Shown in pieces: positions 40,782 through 50,409 of a DNA stretch of 64,000 nucleotides. Position 1 is the first letter of the stretch; each line of letters opens with the position of its first letter. The notes below the pieces were generated by a model that saw nothing but the letters and a program-made list of their open reading frames with translations, ran no database searches and had not been told where the DNA came from. Location: positions 17,120,149 through 17,184,148 of the forward strand of contig CM055106.1 in assembly GCA_029204225.1 (NCBI GenBank), read 5' to 3'. A program made the translations under genes and the position numbers. This DNA comes from Diphasiastrum complanatum. Lineage: Eukaryota; Streptophyta; Lycopodiopsida; Lycopodiales; Lycopodiaceae.

Positions 40782-43640
40782 ATGGCTTCCAATGGTGGGA
40801 TCATGCTAGAGTCTAGTGAAAGGTTGAGTTCATCAAACTACTCTACTTGGAAAGTGAGGATGAAGTCCTTACTTGAGTTGAATGAACTCATGGACATAGT
40901 TGCAGAAATTGAAGAGAGACCTCTCACACTTCAAGAGCAACAAAGGTTTGATAAGAAGGCCAAAAGGGCTCTTCATATCATTAAAATGAATGTTACAAAT
41001 GAACTTCTCAAGGAAGTTGGAAAGTGTCAAAGTGCAAGTGAGGCATGGAATGCCTTAAAGAAGCTCTTTGAATCAAAGTCCACATCTAGGGTATTGACCC
41101 TAAGGAGACAAATATTTTCTAGTAGGCAAAGAGAGGGTGAAAGTGCTCATGCATTTATCTTGAGAGTTAAGTCCCTAAGTGATGATTTAGCATGCATTGA
41201 TGAGAACATAAAAGATGGTGAAATAGTCCAAGTTATGTTGAATGGTTTGCTAAATGAACATGCTAACCTTGTGCAAAGTTTTGCCATTCAAAGAGTCTTG
41301 CCAAGTGTGGTTGACTTGCAAGAAATCTTATTGGCTGAAGAACATAGGTTGCAATCAAAGCTTGATGGTGCATCCTTGCAAGGTGGAGGTGAAGAGGCTT
41401 TCTTCACAAAAGGCAAATTCAAGGGCAAAGGTAAAGGCAAAGGGAAATGGTCCAAAGGTGGTAACTTTGATCATGATGATCACTCTTCCTCTTCCTCTTC
41501 TACTAAGAACAATAAGTCAAAGTTCAAGTGCTTTTATTGTGGGATAAAAGGTCATTTTGCAAATGAATGTTATAAGAAGAAAAGAGAGCAAGGAGAGAGG
41601 CAAGGAAATCTTACAATAGATGAGGAAGAACATAACACATGTGAATCACTTGTTATGACTTCAAGTTTGTTAGCCAACATAGATGATAATGATCCTTGGT
41701 GGATTGATAGTGGAGCCTCATCTCACATGACAAGACATAAGGAATACTTTACATCCTTATTGTCTTATGAGGGAGAAGGTAACATCATCTACACTGCAAA
41801 TGATGGTCAATGTGACATCAAAGGCATAGGCACTATTCCTATTTCCCTTTCAACAAATAGGAAAGCAAATCTTGAAAATGTTTTGTACATTCCTTCAATC
41901 ACTAAGAATTTGCTTAGTGTAAGTCAAATGATTGACAAAGGACTTGATGTGGAGTTCATTGGAGATGCATGTTTGATAAGTAAATGTGGATCCTTGATTG
42001 CTCAAGGTAGGAGGCATGGTAAACTTTTCAAGCTTGATGCATGTGTGATCTCTAATCATGAAGGATGTATGGCTAGGGAGCAATTGACAAACCAAGAAGT
42101 TTGGCACAAGAGGTTGGGCCATCCCAACTTCAAATCTTTGGAGGTAATGGCAAAGAAAGAGCTTGTTCTTGGTCTCCCTAAAAGTCTTGTTGCAAACAAT
42201 AGTGTTTGTGAACATTGTGCCTTGTCCAAATCTCATAGACTTGCTTATTCTAGATCTACTTCTAGATCTAAAGAAGCTTTTCAACTTGTGCATTCTGATA
42301 TTCATTCTTCTAGTACAACTAGCAATGGTGGGGCAAAGATGTATGCAACTTTCATTGATGACTTTAGTAGGTATACTTGGATCTATCTTCTTAAAAGTAA
42401 GGATGAAGTGTTTGCTGCATTTGTCAAGTTCAAGAATGAAATGGAAAACCAATTCAATACAAAGATCAAATGCTTAAGATCTGATAATGGAGGGGAATAC
42501 ACCTCAAATAGGTTCAAAGACTTTTGTATATCACATGGGATTAAGAGGGAGATGTCTAGTCCTAGGACTCCACAACAGAATGGAGTGGCCGAGAGGAAGA
42601 ATAGAACCCTTTGTGAATGTGCCAAGGCAATGAGACTACATGCTAATCTTGCTAAGTCTTTCTGGGGGGAAGCTTTAGCATGTGCTAACTATCTATGTAA
42701 TAGATGGACAAGTGCTTCCTTGGATGGTAAAACTCCTCATGAGGTTCTTTATGGTAGAAGGCCGAGTGTCAAGCATTGTAGGATCTTTGGATGTACATGT
42801 TTTGTCAATATCACACTTGATGATAGAACTAAAGAAGATCCTTCATCAAAGAAGGGTGTGTTTGTTGGCTATAGTGAAGTAAGCAAGGCTTACAAAGTGT
42901 ACATTCCTTCTACAAAGAAAGTTGTCATAAGTAGGGATGTCATCTTTCATGAAGAGAATGTTTCCAATGTTGTTGATGTTGATGTTGATGTGCCTACTAA
43001 TCATCATGATGTGCAAGATGTCTTGGATGAAGATGGAGATGCCACTCCAAAGCAAACTTCAAGGAAGACTCAAAGGCAAAGGGCTAAGCCATCAAGGCTA
43101 ACCTATGATGAAAAAGGAAAGCAAGTGGTGGACAACTCTAACTTTGCTTTTCTTACCTCTTTTGATGAACCAACTTGTGTAGGTGAAGCAATTCAAAAGA
43201 AGGAATGGATCCAAGCCATGGATCATGAGCATCAAGCACTCATCAAAAGCAACACATGGAGGTTGGTAAAGCTTCCAAAGGACAAGAAGGCAATTGGTTG
43301 TAAGTGGATCTTCAAGATCAAGACAAATCAAGATGGATCAATCAACAAGTACAAGGCAAGGTTGGTGGCAAAGGGGTATGCTCAAGAATATGGTATTGAC
43401 TATGATGAGACCTTTGCACCCGTGGCAAAGATGGTAACTATTCGAATCCTAATATCTCTTGCAACTCTTTATGATTGGGATATGTGGCAAATGGATGTTA
43501 CTAATGCCTTCTTGAATGGTGATCTTGAAGAAGATATTTACATGGAGCAACCCGAGGGCTATGTTTCACATGATGAGCCTAATCATGTGTGCTATCTCCA
43601 AAAGAGTTTGTATGGGCTAAAGCAACCACCAAGGAGTTGA
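40782..43640 (+). CDS. Copia A2 gag-protease-integrase-RT (truncated)
   Basis: 952 codons from MASNGGIMLESSERLSSSNY. The frame passes gag, the CCHC knuckle (CFYCGIKGHFANEC, near residue 250), protease (WWIDSGASSHMT, near 305), pre-integrase, integrase (SDNGGEYTSNRF; QQNGVAERKNR) and the first half of RT (GCKWIFKIKTNQDGSINKYK, MDVTNAFLNGDLEEDIYM). It ends at K-Q-P-P-R-S-stop, where the deletion changes frame; YVDD and the RNase H start are gone. Unlike A1, gag and pol are one frame, since the codon that is TAA in A1 is CAA here. Confidence 0.95.
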   Translation: MASNGGIMLESSERLSSSNYSTWKVRMKSLLELNELMDIVAEIEERPLTLQEQQRFDKKAKRALHIIKMNVTNELLKEVGKCQSASEAWNALKKLFESKSTSRVLTLRRQIFSSRQREGESAHAFILRVKSLSDDLACIDENIKDGEIVQVMLNGLLNEHANLVQSFAIQRVLPSVVDLQEILLAEEHRLQSKLDGASLQGGGEEAFFTKGKFKGKGKGKGKWSKGGNFDHDDHSSSSSSTKNNKSKFKCFYCGIKGHFANECYKKKREQGERQGNLTIDEEEHNTCESLVMTSSLLANIDDNDPWWIDSGASSHMTRHKEYFTSLLSYEGEGNIIYTANDGQCDIKGIGTIPISLSTNRKANLENVLYIPSITKNLLSVSQMIDKGLDVEFIGDACLISKCGSLIAQGRRHGKLFKLDACVISNHEGCMAREQLTNQEVWHKRLGHPNFKSLEVMAKKELVLGLPKSLVANNSVCEHCALSKSHRLAYSRSTSRSKEAFQLVHSDIHSSSTTSNGGAKMYATFIDDFSRYTWIYLLKSKDEVFAAFVKFKNEMENQFNTKIKCLRSDNGGEYTSNRFKDFCISHGIKREMSSPRTPQQNGVAERKNRTLCECAKAMRLHANLAKSFWGEALACANYLCNRWTSASLDGKTPHEVLYGRRPSVKHCRIFGCTCFVNITLDDRTKEDPSSKKGVFVGYSEVSKAYKVYIPSTKKVVISRDVIFHEENVSNVVDVDVDVPTNHHDVQDVLDEDGDATPKQTSRKTQRQRAKPSRLTYDEKGKQVVDNSNFAFLTSFDEPTCVGEAIQKKEWIQAMDHEHQALIKSNTWRLVKLPKDKKAIGCKWIFKIKTNQDGSINKYKARLVAKGYAQEYGIDYDETFAPVAKMVTIRILISLATLYDWDMWQMDVTNAFLNGDLEEDIYMEQPEGYVSHDEPNHVCYLQKSLYGLKQPPRS

Positions 43641-44133
43641 TTCAGATTTTGCAGGTGATCAAATGGATAGGAAGTCAACAAGTGCCTTTGCAATCTATCT
43701 TGGAGATGGAGTGGTCTCATGGCTATCAAAGAAGCAACCAACTATCTCTCTATCTTCCACCGAAGCCGAGTACAAGGCATTAACAACATGCACCAAGGAG
43801 ATTCTTTGGATCAAGAGGATGTTATTGGATCTTCACTTGCTGGAACCAGAGAAGACTCCAATCATACTTTGTGATAACCTTTCAGCCCAAAGCTTGGCAA
43901 GCAATCCTGTTTTTCATGCAAGGAGCAAGCACATTGAGATTGCTCACCATTTTGTGAGAGATCAAGTCATTGCCAAAGAGGTGGAGCTTCAACATGTCTC
44001 TTCAAAGGAGTGTGTGGCTGATATCTTCACCAAACCATTGGGAAAGGACCTATATTTAATGCATAGATCTAATCTTGGAATGTGCTCAAAGACTATGTTG
44101 AAACTAGCATCCAATGTTGAAGAGGGAGTGTGA
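43641..44133 (+). pseudogene. Copia A2 RNase H remainder
   Basis: After the deletion junction at about 43636 the RNase H part is in another frame: D-F-A-G-D, then MDRKSTSAFAIYLGDG (Met at 43663), LSSTEAEYKAL, LCDNLSAQSLASNPVFHARS, CVADIFTKPLGKD, ending in the LTR-borne TGA at 44131-44133. Out of frame with the upstream polyprotein. Confidence 0.93.
44119..44128 (+). promoter_or_regulatory. Copia A2 polypurine tract
   Basis: GAAGAGGGAG directly before the 3' LTR. Confidence 0.85.
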
Positions 44134-44783
44134 AAATTGTCAACATTTCCTAGCTAGTTTGAGGCCTAAATTGGCTAAAATTGTAAATAGTTTTGGTTCT
44201 GGAGTTTCACACGTGTGAACCAGGCCACAATGTTTTTATTTACTGTATTTTTTCAGTATGATGAAGTGTCAAACTTCATACCCTTCAAAATGAGACCATT
44301 TTGATGTATTTTGGTCATATAAGCCATTTTTAGCTATTTTTCCTATATAGGGAATATCTAGGGTCAAGTGCCTTCTAGAGAGAGGAGAGAGAGTCATCTT
44401 CCTCATCCATAAATAGTAGGGAGGTCGTGGAGAACAGGTTGGAGAAACCTTTTGTATGCTTCATTGAGATCAATAGATCATTGTCATTGTTTCTTCCTCC
44501 ATTGAGAGCATTGTTGTGTGTATTGTCTTCAAGCTATTGTGTATGATCTTAGGTGCTTTCCAAAAGTGGTAGGCTGATGTATTATGAACTGTATAATGCT
44601 ATTTTGGGCCGCACTTGATGTTTATGGAAGTTTCCATTTGTGATAAATGCTTTTTGATCAAGTTCTTTGCATTCTAGGTAGCATAGAATGTGTTGCCAAT
44701 TCCTAGCTTATGTAGTTTGGAGTGCAAGCATTCAAGCCAATGATCTTGGAGTTTAGATCCACTTAGGATCTGTATTTTTCACA
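44129..44783 (+). repeat. Copia A2 3' LTR
   Basis: 655 bp. Palindrome TTCACACGTGTGAA at 44206-44219. Confidence 0.96.
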
Positions 44784-44788
44784 GCAAC
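44784..44788. repeat. TSD of copia A2, right
   Basis: gcaac, matching 38950-38954. Confidence 0.95.
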
Positions 44789-45174
44789 CTCCTATGCCAT
44801 ATCTCCTCCTTGGGAACATAAGTCATCAATGCAACATCACATGCACTTGCATTTTTATGCACATCTAACTTGAAAATGCCTCCATATCTAGATCCACTTG
44901 CAAGTATCTTATCTTCTTTCTTTATGAAACAACTATTGACATTAAAATCCACTTCAAAACCATCATCTAAAAATTTTCGTACACTAATCACACTCTTTGT
45001 GAGATTAGGAACATAAACCACATTCGAAAGTGTAAAATTCATAGAAGATGCAAGTTTCAAGGAACAACTTCCAGCTCCTTCAATTGCACATGCATCACCA
45101 ACAACTGTGTATATTGATTTCTTGGGATCTAGAACAGATTCAATAGAAACAAAAGAATCCTTGGAGCAACTCAT
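44784..45174 (-). pseudogene. Copia C4 protease end and pre-integrase
   Basis: Minus-strand frame MSCSKDSFVSIESVLDPKKS, then FTLSNVVYVPNLTKSVISV, GSRYGGIFKLDVHK and EEIWHRRL, where copia A2 interrupts it. The other side resumes at 38953. Overlaps the gag frame end by four bases, showing a frameshift at the protease D-S-G-A. Confidence 0.85.
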
Positions 45175-45740
45175 ATGATTGTGGCTCCACTATCAATATA
45201 CCAAGATACATCATTAAAGGGTAAAGAGGAGAAACTAGACATCATAAGAGATGCCTCTCCACAACTTGCATGTAAGTCTTCTATGATAGCATTGGCTTGA
45301 TCTTCATGAGTCTTCTTCTTGAAGTTAGAAGAATGAGTTGAATCATCTTCTACTCCACCATAGTCTTTGTTCTTTGCTTTGTCCTTGGTGAAGTCTTGAG
45401 AAAAACTGTTCTTTCTCCTCCCTCTTGACTTGATCTTTGCTTTATGAATGGACTTAAGAGTTTCCCAAGTCTCCTTGGATGAGGTGCATGAACTTATTTC
45501 TCTCAACATCTCATCAGAGATGTTCAATTTGATGATATGAAGAGCAATTTTTGCTCTCTTCTTGAACCTCTGAGCCTCATCATAAGCTTCAGGTTCAACT
45601 TCAATTCCTGATACAATGTCCATTACTCCATAGAGGATCAACAAAGATTCTATCCTATCCTTCCAAACTGAATAGTTGAAGGTATCTAGCTCTCACTAGT
45701 TTCAAAGAGAAAATCTCCTATAGATGCCATGAATGTGAAG
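45171..45740 (-). pseudogene. Copia C4 gag
   Basis: Gag starts near 45730 (M-A-S-I-G-D-F), is broken by a stop near 45690, and reopens at 45644: VMDIVSGIEVEPEAYDEAQR, ALHIIKLNISDEMLREIS, ETWETLKSIHKAK. An internal deletion then joins it to a Lys-rich tail without a CCHC knuckle, and it ends WYIDSGATII, the protease active site. A protein missing most of its capsid C-terminus and nucleocapsid. Confidence 0.8.
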
Positions 45741-46106
45741 ACTCTTGTAATTGGACTACAAAATGGAATCGAATGTGTTGCTTCTCTTTCACAATAGAAA
45801 CCAAAATAATTGGTGTACTACCAAATCCTATGTAAAATCTTGCAACAGCTATGTAAGATCTTGCTCACAACTCTTTGGATCTAACATAGAGGAGATAGAG
45901 TCAAATGATGTATTCTGGTTTTCACACATGTGAAAAGTCAAAATTCCATACATCCTCTGTTCTAGACTGAAAATATCAGTTCTTACCTCATTCACCAAAA
46001 AATTGTTCAAGAAAAGATAGCAAAACACTACTAAACAACTTCCTAGCTTGAATTGATAGAAAATTCTTCATAGACCTAATGTTAGTAGCATTCAAAGCAT
46101 GGTATG
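45741..46106 (-). other. Copia C4 leader
   Basis: About 365 bp between gag and PBS. No coding; one cacacatgtg motif near 45921. Confidence 0.6.
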
Positions 46107-46118
46107 GCTCTGATACCA
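46107..46118 (-). promoter_or_regulatory. Primer-binding site 1 (copia C4)
   Basis: Minus strand TGGTATCAGAGC between the miniature LTR and the C4 leader. A second identical PBS lies 260 bp away at 46367-46378. Confidence 0.9.
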
Positions 46119-46262
46119 TGTTAGAAATCCATAAATCATAATATGGATGGAAAGACTAGAATTCCAACCCAGGACCTCCCTCGTACCGGATGGGATGCTC
46201 TACCACTGAGCTATCCGCCTTGTTTGATAATTCTCTCTAGAGTGTGGATTGATATTCCAACA
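46119..46262 (-). repeat. 144-bp LTR of the TRIM-like cassette
   Basis: Ends TGTTAGAAAT and ATTCCAACA on the plus strand, an imperfect inverted pair. Flanked by a G-rich PPT on one side and a PBS on the other. It contains the tRNA-like block 46156-46219. Confidence 0.7.
46156..46219 (-). other. tRNA-like sequence with A and B boxes inside an LTR
   Basis: Minus strand begins GGCGGATAGCTCAGTGGTAG: a perfect A box (TAGCTCAGTGG) at the right distance from the 5' end of a tRNA. About 35 nt on is GGTTGGAATTC, close to the B box GGTTCGANTCC. The acceptor and T-arm pairing are poor, so it is not a functional tRNA gene. It could act as an internal RNA polymerase III promoter. Confidence 0.7.
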
Positions 46263-46366
46263 CCCCCCCTCAAGCCATACTTGGTTGGGGTCCTAGCTGT
46301 CACATGCCCCACAACTTGGGCCACCTAGCAATGGCTTTGACACCATGAACTGTTAGGTCGAACTTG

Positions 46367-46378
46367 GCTCTGATACCA
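46367..46378 (-). promoter_or_regulatory. Primer-binding site 2 (TRIM cassette)
   Basis: Minus strand TGGTATCAGAGC directly after the LTR remnant that begins at 46379. Confidence 0.9.
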
Positions 46379-46615
46379 TGTGAAAAATCTAGCAACTTCA
46401 CACATGTGGGGAACCACAACAAATGTGTGAATGATCGATACCATGCTTTATGGTGGCACACAGATCACCTATAGAGCAATCCTGCAATCTACCACAAGAT
46501 CTGAGGCTAGAGCACAATCTAGAATGCTACAAATCAAAGCAAAACTAATTTCTCACAAATAGAGAAAATACATAAGTAAAATAATGTATGAAGAAGACAC
46601 CAATCTCGAGTTAGA
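46379..46615 (-). repeat. Copia C4 5' LTR, truncated
   Basis: Starts TGTGAAAAATC on the plus strand next to PBS 2. It contains ttcacacatgtgggg, an altered form of the LTR palindrome. It is cut at about 46615 by another LTR fragment, so only ~237 bp of the inner end remain. Confidence 0.65.
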
Positions 46616-47260
46616 GAGGGGCCTTATGTTTTTTACATCAATCATCTAGGTGTAGGATGTTGATAGGAACGAATTTGGCATAGATGGCAAATTATGCATT
46701 TCCACTTGTAATGCCACTATTGAGCCAAAATAGAGTAAGAGGCTAAACTCATGCCAATTAGAGTGTAGACAAGTGTAATGCTTTTGTTTTGATGAATTCT
46801 AAGAGGTCCAATAGGATTTAGAGGTGGAACCATGTGAGGTCCAATAGGAATTTGAGGTGTGCTTGAATATAGTCCAATAGAATTAAGAGGTGCATGGATC
46901 AATGGTCCAATAGGATTAAGAGGTGACAAAGTATGGTCCAATCATAGTTAAGCATAGTGGTAGCTCGTGGATCTACTAGTATCACTGTACTCCTCATTTT
47001 GAAACTAATTGATTTGGTGATCATATGGATTTTGAGTGTTATTGGATTTCTAGCTTTCTATCCCTACCCGAGAGCTCATGATGTTTTTTCTCTCTCTACC
47101 CGAGGAGAGCAGCTTGTTAGATTATTTTTTGAATACTTCCCACACATGTGAGTGAGAGTTGGAAGTGATTGAATGCATGTAGTAGTGTGTTTTAGCCATA
47201 GGATCTAAGATTGATCTTGAATCTCAATCTAGTCTTGATTTTGGTGCATCTACACACCTT
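46616..47260 (+). repeat. LTR fragment (C3 type), plus orientation
   Basis: Matches the reverse complement of 34965-35701 from its ggcttatgtttttt region to the acacacctta region; both ends are missing. Has the acccgag-containing motifs and cacacatgtgagtg. About 645 bp. Confidence 0.8.
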
Positions 47261-48921
47261 AGTACTCACGTGGCATCTCCTATCTTTCAATTTTTTTAAA
47301 AAAGCTGTTTTTAACTCTTTCCAATATAAAAGGTGTGAACAAATTGAATTGGTCATTTTTTGCATGTGACGAAGGAAGCCAATCCACAACATGTGTTGCT
47401 TGTCATTGGTCCAATTTCTAACTCCTAAAAAGAAAGGAAATACAAGTTACCCCATCGAAATTCAACAATGTCACATATAATAAATATGAAACTTCACATC
47501 ACGTGGGTGAAAGGCAAGGTTTTTATATTGACGTAATTATTCTATATTTTCAAGAATATAACTTTATTGTTGACATAATTACGTGAAAAAACTTGTTAAC
47601 GTCAACCAAAAGTGACCTTTTGGTGATGCTTGGACCGGTTTGGCCGGTCGATTAGCCCTCCGGGCTTTACAAAAAGAGACCCACCGGGACCCATTGGGCT
47701 ATACAAAGAAGCTCGTCGGGCTTAAACATGAACGTTACTAACATTCCGGGGCATCGAAAATAACCCTTAAATTTTTCAAATTTCACTTTACGTAATTACA
47801 TTTTTGAAAACCTTGGTGAAAGGCCTACTTTTTGTTCTCCAAATTAAGACTCCTAAGAGAAAAGGAGGTAGAAGGTCCCTCATTGTAGTTTAGCAATAAC
47901 CTCCTAAAATAAAGGAGATACAAGGTAACCCATGGTAGATTTCAATAATGTCATATATCACACCACAATAAACATATGTTTGTTTTGGAGTGATTTTCTT
48001 TGAAATGTAGAAAAATATACAAATTGGAATAATTTTCACCAAGATTTTTTTCCTTTGTCTATTTGGTTTAAATTTTGTAAAGGAATAGACTTGTATCATC
48101 TAATGATATACATTAACTAAGTAAACTCATGTCAGAAGTTGCTATTTCTATAATGTAGGGCATAATGCCATCATCCATCTAATGGATATTCTTTCTAGGT
48201 ATAAACACTTTTAATGTTCCCCGACAAGATATTAGTCTCATAAAAGCACAAGCAATGGGAAACAACATTTAATTTGGCTAAAATCTTGGGCTTGAGGCTG
48301 CCACTATTGGAGGGTTTGCGGATATCAAGGCAACTCTAACTAGGTTATTCATTTATTACCAATTAAAAAGTGAGAGGAATTTGACACCCTTCGTGTGTAA
48401 GTCCAACCCGATGATCACACAGTTAATTGATTAGATAAAAGTCAATAAAAGGACTGTAGGCCTTTTTGCGAGACTTTTAATGTCGCAGGGCCTAAAAGTC
48501 AAGTTACTGAATAAAATGGGGTTCCCACTAAAATTCAAACTCAAAATCAAATTGGTTCCCTCCAATTTTTAAATTGGTTCTTTCCATTTAGAATAGAAAT
48601 TGGCCAATAGGATTTGAGGCCAATCCACTATATGTAGTGGTTAATTCGAATCATTGTACATGTTCTCTCTTCATTTCAATACAAGTAGGTTGGCCCTTTT
48701 ATGGAAGAGATATGGAATGTCCTTGCTCTTCATATTTCCTCCTCTTACTCTCATGTTTTCTTTATATTTGTTGATTACTGGATTTGAAGCTTGTTGGATT
48801 TGATTATTCTTATGCATTTTGTGAGAGAGAAAGGGAGAGAGAGAAAGGTAAGCTTTATCATGATTGTGGATTTAGTGTTAATGAATGTAGTGTTAATTGA
48901 TAGTGTTAACGGATCTTAGCA
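47261..48921. other. Non-coding stretch with short degenerate repeats
   Basis: About 1.66 kb without a supportable gene. A ~70-bp segment (ctcctaaa...aaaggagatacaag...caataatgtcayatat) occurs near 47416 and 47888 with a third weaker copy near 47847. The last few hundred bases probably belong to the gypsy-like 5' LTR whose conserved end is 48922-49078. A gagagagaaag run lies at 48823-48846. Confidence 0.5.
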
Positions 48922-49078
48922 TTAGACATGAATCATATGCATTAGCGAATTATGGAATATGTTATCACTCTCATGGGAACGAACCTCCACGTGACAACTA
49001 GTTAGTCCTCTTCATCTCCTTGATGCTTGTGTGCTTAGATCTAGGGTTGAGGGTAGGATAGGAAATAGCCCCACTACA
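48922..49078 (+). repeat. Gypsy-like 5' LTR, conserved 3' portion
   Basis: 157 bp from ttagacatgaatcatatgc to ccccactaca, repeated at 52803-52960 in the same orientation with scattered substitutions. It ends in CA and is followed by attt and a tRNA-Asp-like PBS. The upstream start is too diverged to place. Confidence 0.75.
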
Positions 49079-49082
49079 ATTT

Positions 49083-49100
49083 TGGTGTTGTTGTCGGGGA
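49083..49100 (+). promoter_or_regulatory. Decayed tRNA-Asp-type primer-binding site
   Basis: TGGTGTTGTTGTCGGGGA. It differs from the usual plant gypsy PBS TGGCGCCGTTGCCGGGGA only by four C-to-T changes. Its position 4 bp after the LTR CA end fits. Confidence 0.7.
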
Positions 49101-50409
49101 GCTATGCCAATTTTTCAATTTTCATCATGTATTCGATGCTTGGTTGATGTTAGCTTGTATTTAGTCATCTTGTTTTGGCATAATAGGGCTAAATTTGCTT
49201 TTTAGAATTAGAAAGAGAGAGATTTTTCTTGATTTGAGTGGATTTTCTTATTTGAAATCTAATTTGATTGTTGAACAGAGAAAGCCATACAGATCAGCAT
49301 TCTTAAGATGAATTTGAATCTGAAAAATTCAATGAAAAAGAGAGCAAAATCATTATTAAACTTAATAACTTTTTGTTCTCTGGCACATAACCTTCACTGA
49401 GAACATTGCCTTCACATAGAGAATTCTCATTTGAAGAGAGAAGGTTAATTCCCAGCCGATTTCCAAAAACAGAGCAAAAACTATCAAAAAACCACCAAAA
49501 AAATAACAAAAACTCTAAAAAACAGAAAAAGAACTTTTGTTTCTCTATTGTACCTTGATCTGAATCACATCTATCTACTATCAGGTCGGTGAAGGATAAT
49601 ACTAAAAATAAAAAGTGAAAGTTACAGTTCATCTAGTTGCCGACAATCTTTTGCCAAAAGCTTAACACCTTTTTTGCAAAAATATCAATTCTCTAAGAAG
49701 AACTTTCATCGAACTGTTCGCTAGAGTCAGAGTCAGTCCGACTTACTATTTTTGATAATCAGTGAGTTGGGCGAATGTTAAGTCAAGATCAGTTGTCATA
49801 TTGATTTATTTTTGTTTCTCTTTTTTTTGCAAAAATAATAGTATTACTCTTGAACCTTTGACAAAACCTTCGTCGACTTGTCTGAGGATTCCAAATATAG
49901 TATTTCATCATTTCTTAGTTCGGCGAAGGTTAGATCTATTAGGATCATCCAAAAAAATTATTTTAGTCTTCACCAAGCTACAAAAACATTATTGTTCGGT
50001 ATCAAGAACCTTCGCCAATTCTACCCTGGCCATATCAGTACCAGATATATTTGTTGTCAATCAAACAAAGGTTAAGTTTACCAACATTGTCAAAAACAAC
50101 TAGGTAAGTGATTTTTTTTCAAAATATCAGTGAAAGAACTCTTGCCGAGTCAATCTTCACCTAGGGAACCTTTGTCATTACCGTTTTTGAGTTCTGATAT
50201 GCTAGATCTAGCTACTGTCAAAATTTTAAAACATTCTATGAGAATTTGATATTGATTATAAGACTTTCTTATTCTAGAAGTGTCAATCGCTTGATCTAGA
50301 TCTATTTTTCAAAATTAGTAATCTGATTATTGTCTAGTGCTAGAGTTTTTATAGATCTGATTGAAAAATCTAGTTCCAATCTCATTGTCTTTCTGAGTAA
50401 ACTTGAAAA
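49101..50409 (+). other. Gypsy-like G1 leader
   Basis: About 1.3 kb of AT-rich leader between PBS and gag. A 109-codon frame on the minus strand (49632-49303) and others on the plus strand are not recognisable; I treat them as chance. Confidence 0.5.

Larger units (their letters stand above)
38955..44783 (+). mobile_element. Copia A2, internally deleted LTR retrotransposon
   Basis: 5829-bp plus-strand element of family A with two 655-bp LTRs (about five differences by eye), a perfect 5-bp TSD, PBS and PPT. Relative to A1 it lacks about 601 bp of RT/RNase H and has a 13-bp extra stretch in the leader near 39759. It is inserted in the pre-integrase region of copia C4. Confidence 0.97.
46119..46378 (-). 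mobile_element. TRIM-like cassette (PBS-internal-PPT-LTR)
   Basis: On the minus strand from 46378: PBS TGGTATCAGAGC, about 100 bp of non-coding sequence, the polypurine tract TTGAGGGGGGG, then a 144-bp LTR (TGTTGGAATATC to GATTTCTAACA), after which copia C4's own PBS follows. The 116-bp internal part (46263-46378) has only the priming sites, the definition of a TRIM. The upstream LTR is not the 144-bp type but that of copia C4, so the cassette is a PBS-to-PBS insertion in C4. Confidence 0.7.

Noticed and set aside
46156-46219. Functional tRNA gene
   Set aside because: The A box is perfect but T-arm and acceptor pairing are poor and it lies inside an LTR bounded by PPT and PBS; kept as tRNA-like promoter only.
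49303-50103. Minus-strand 109-codon and plus-strand 113-codon frames in the G1 leader
   Set aside because: Low-complexity Phe/Leu/Ser content from AT-rich DNA; no domain or splice support.
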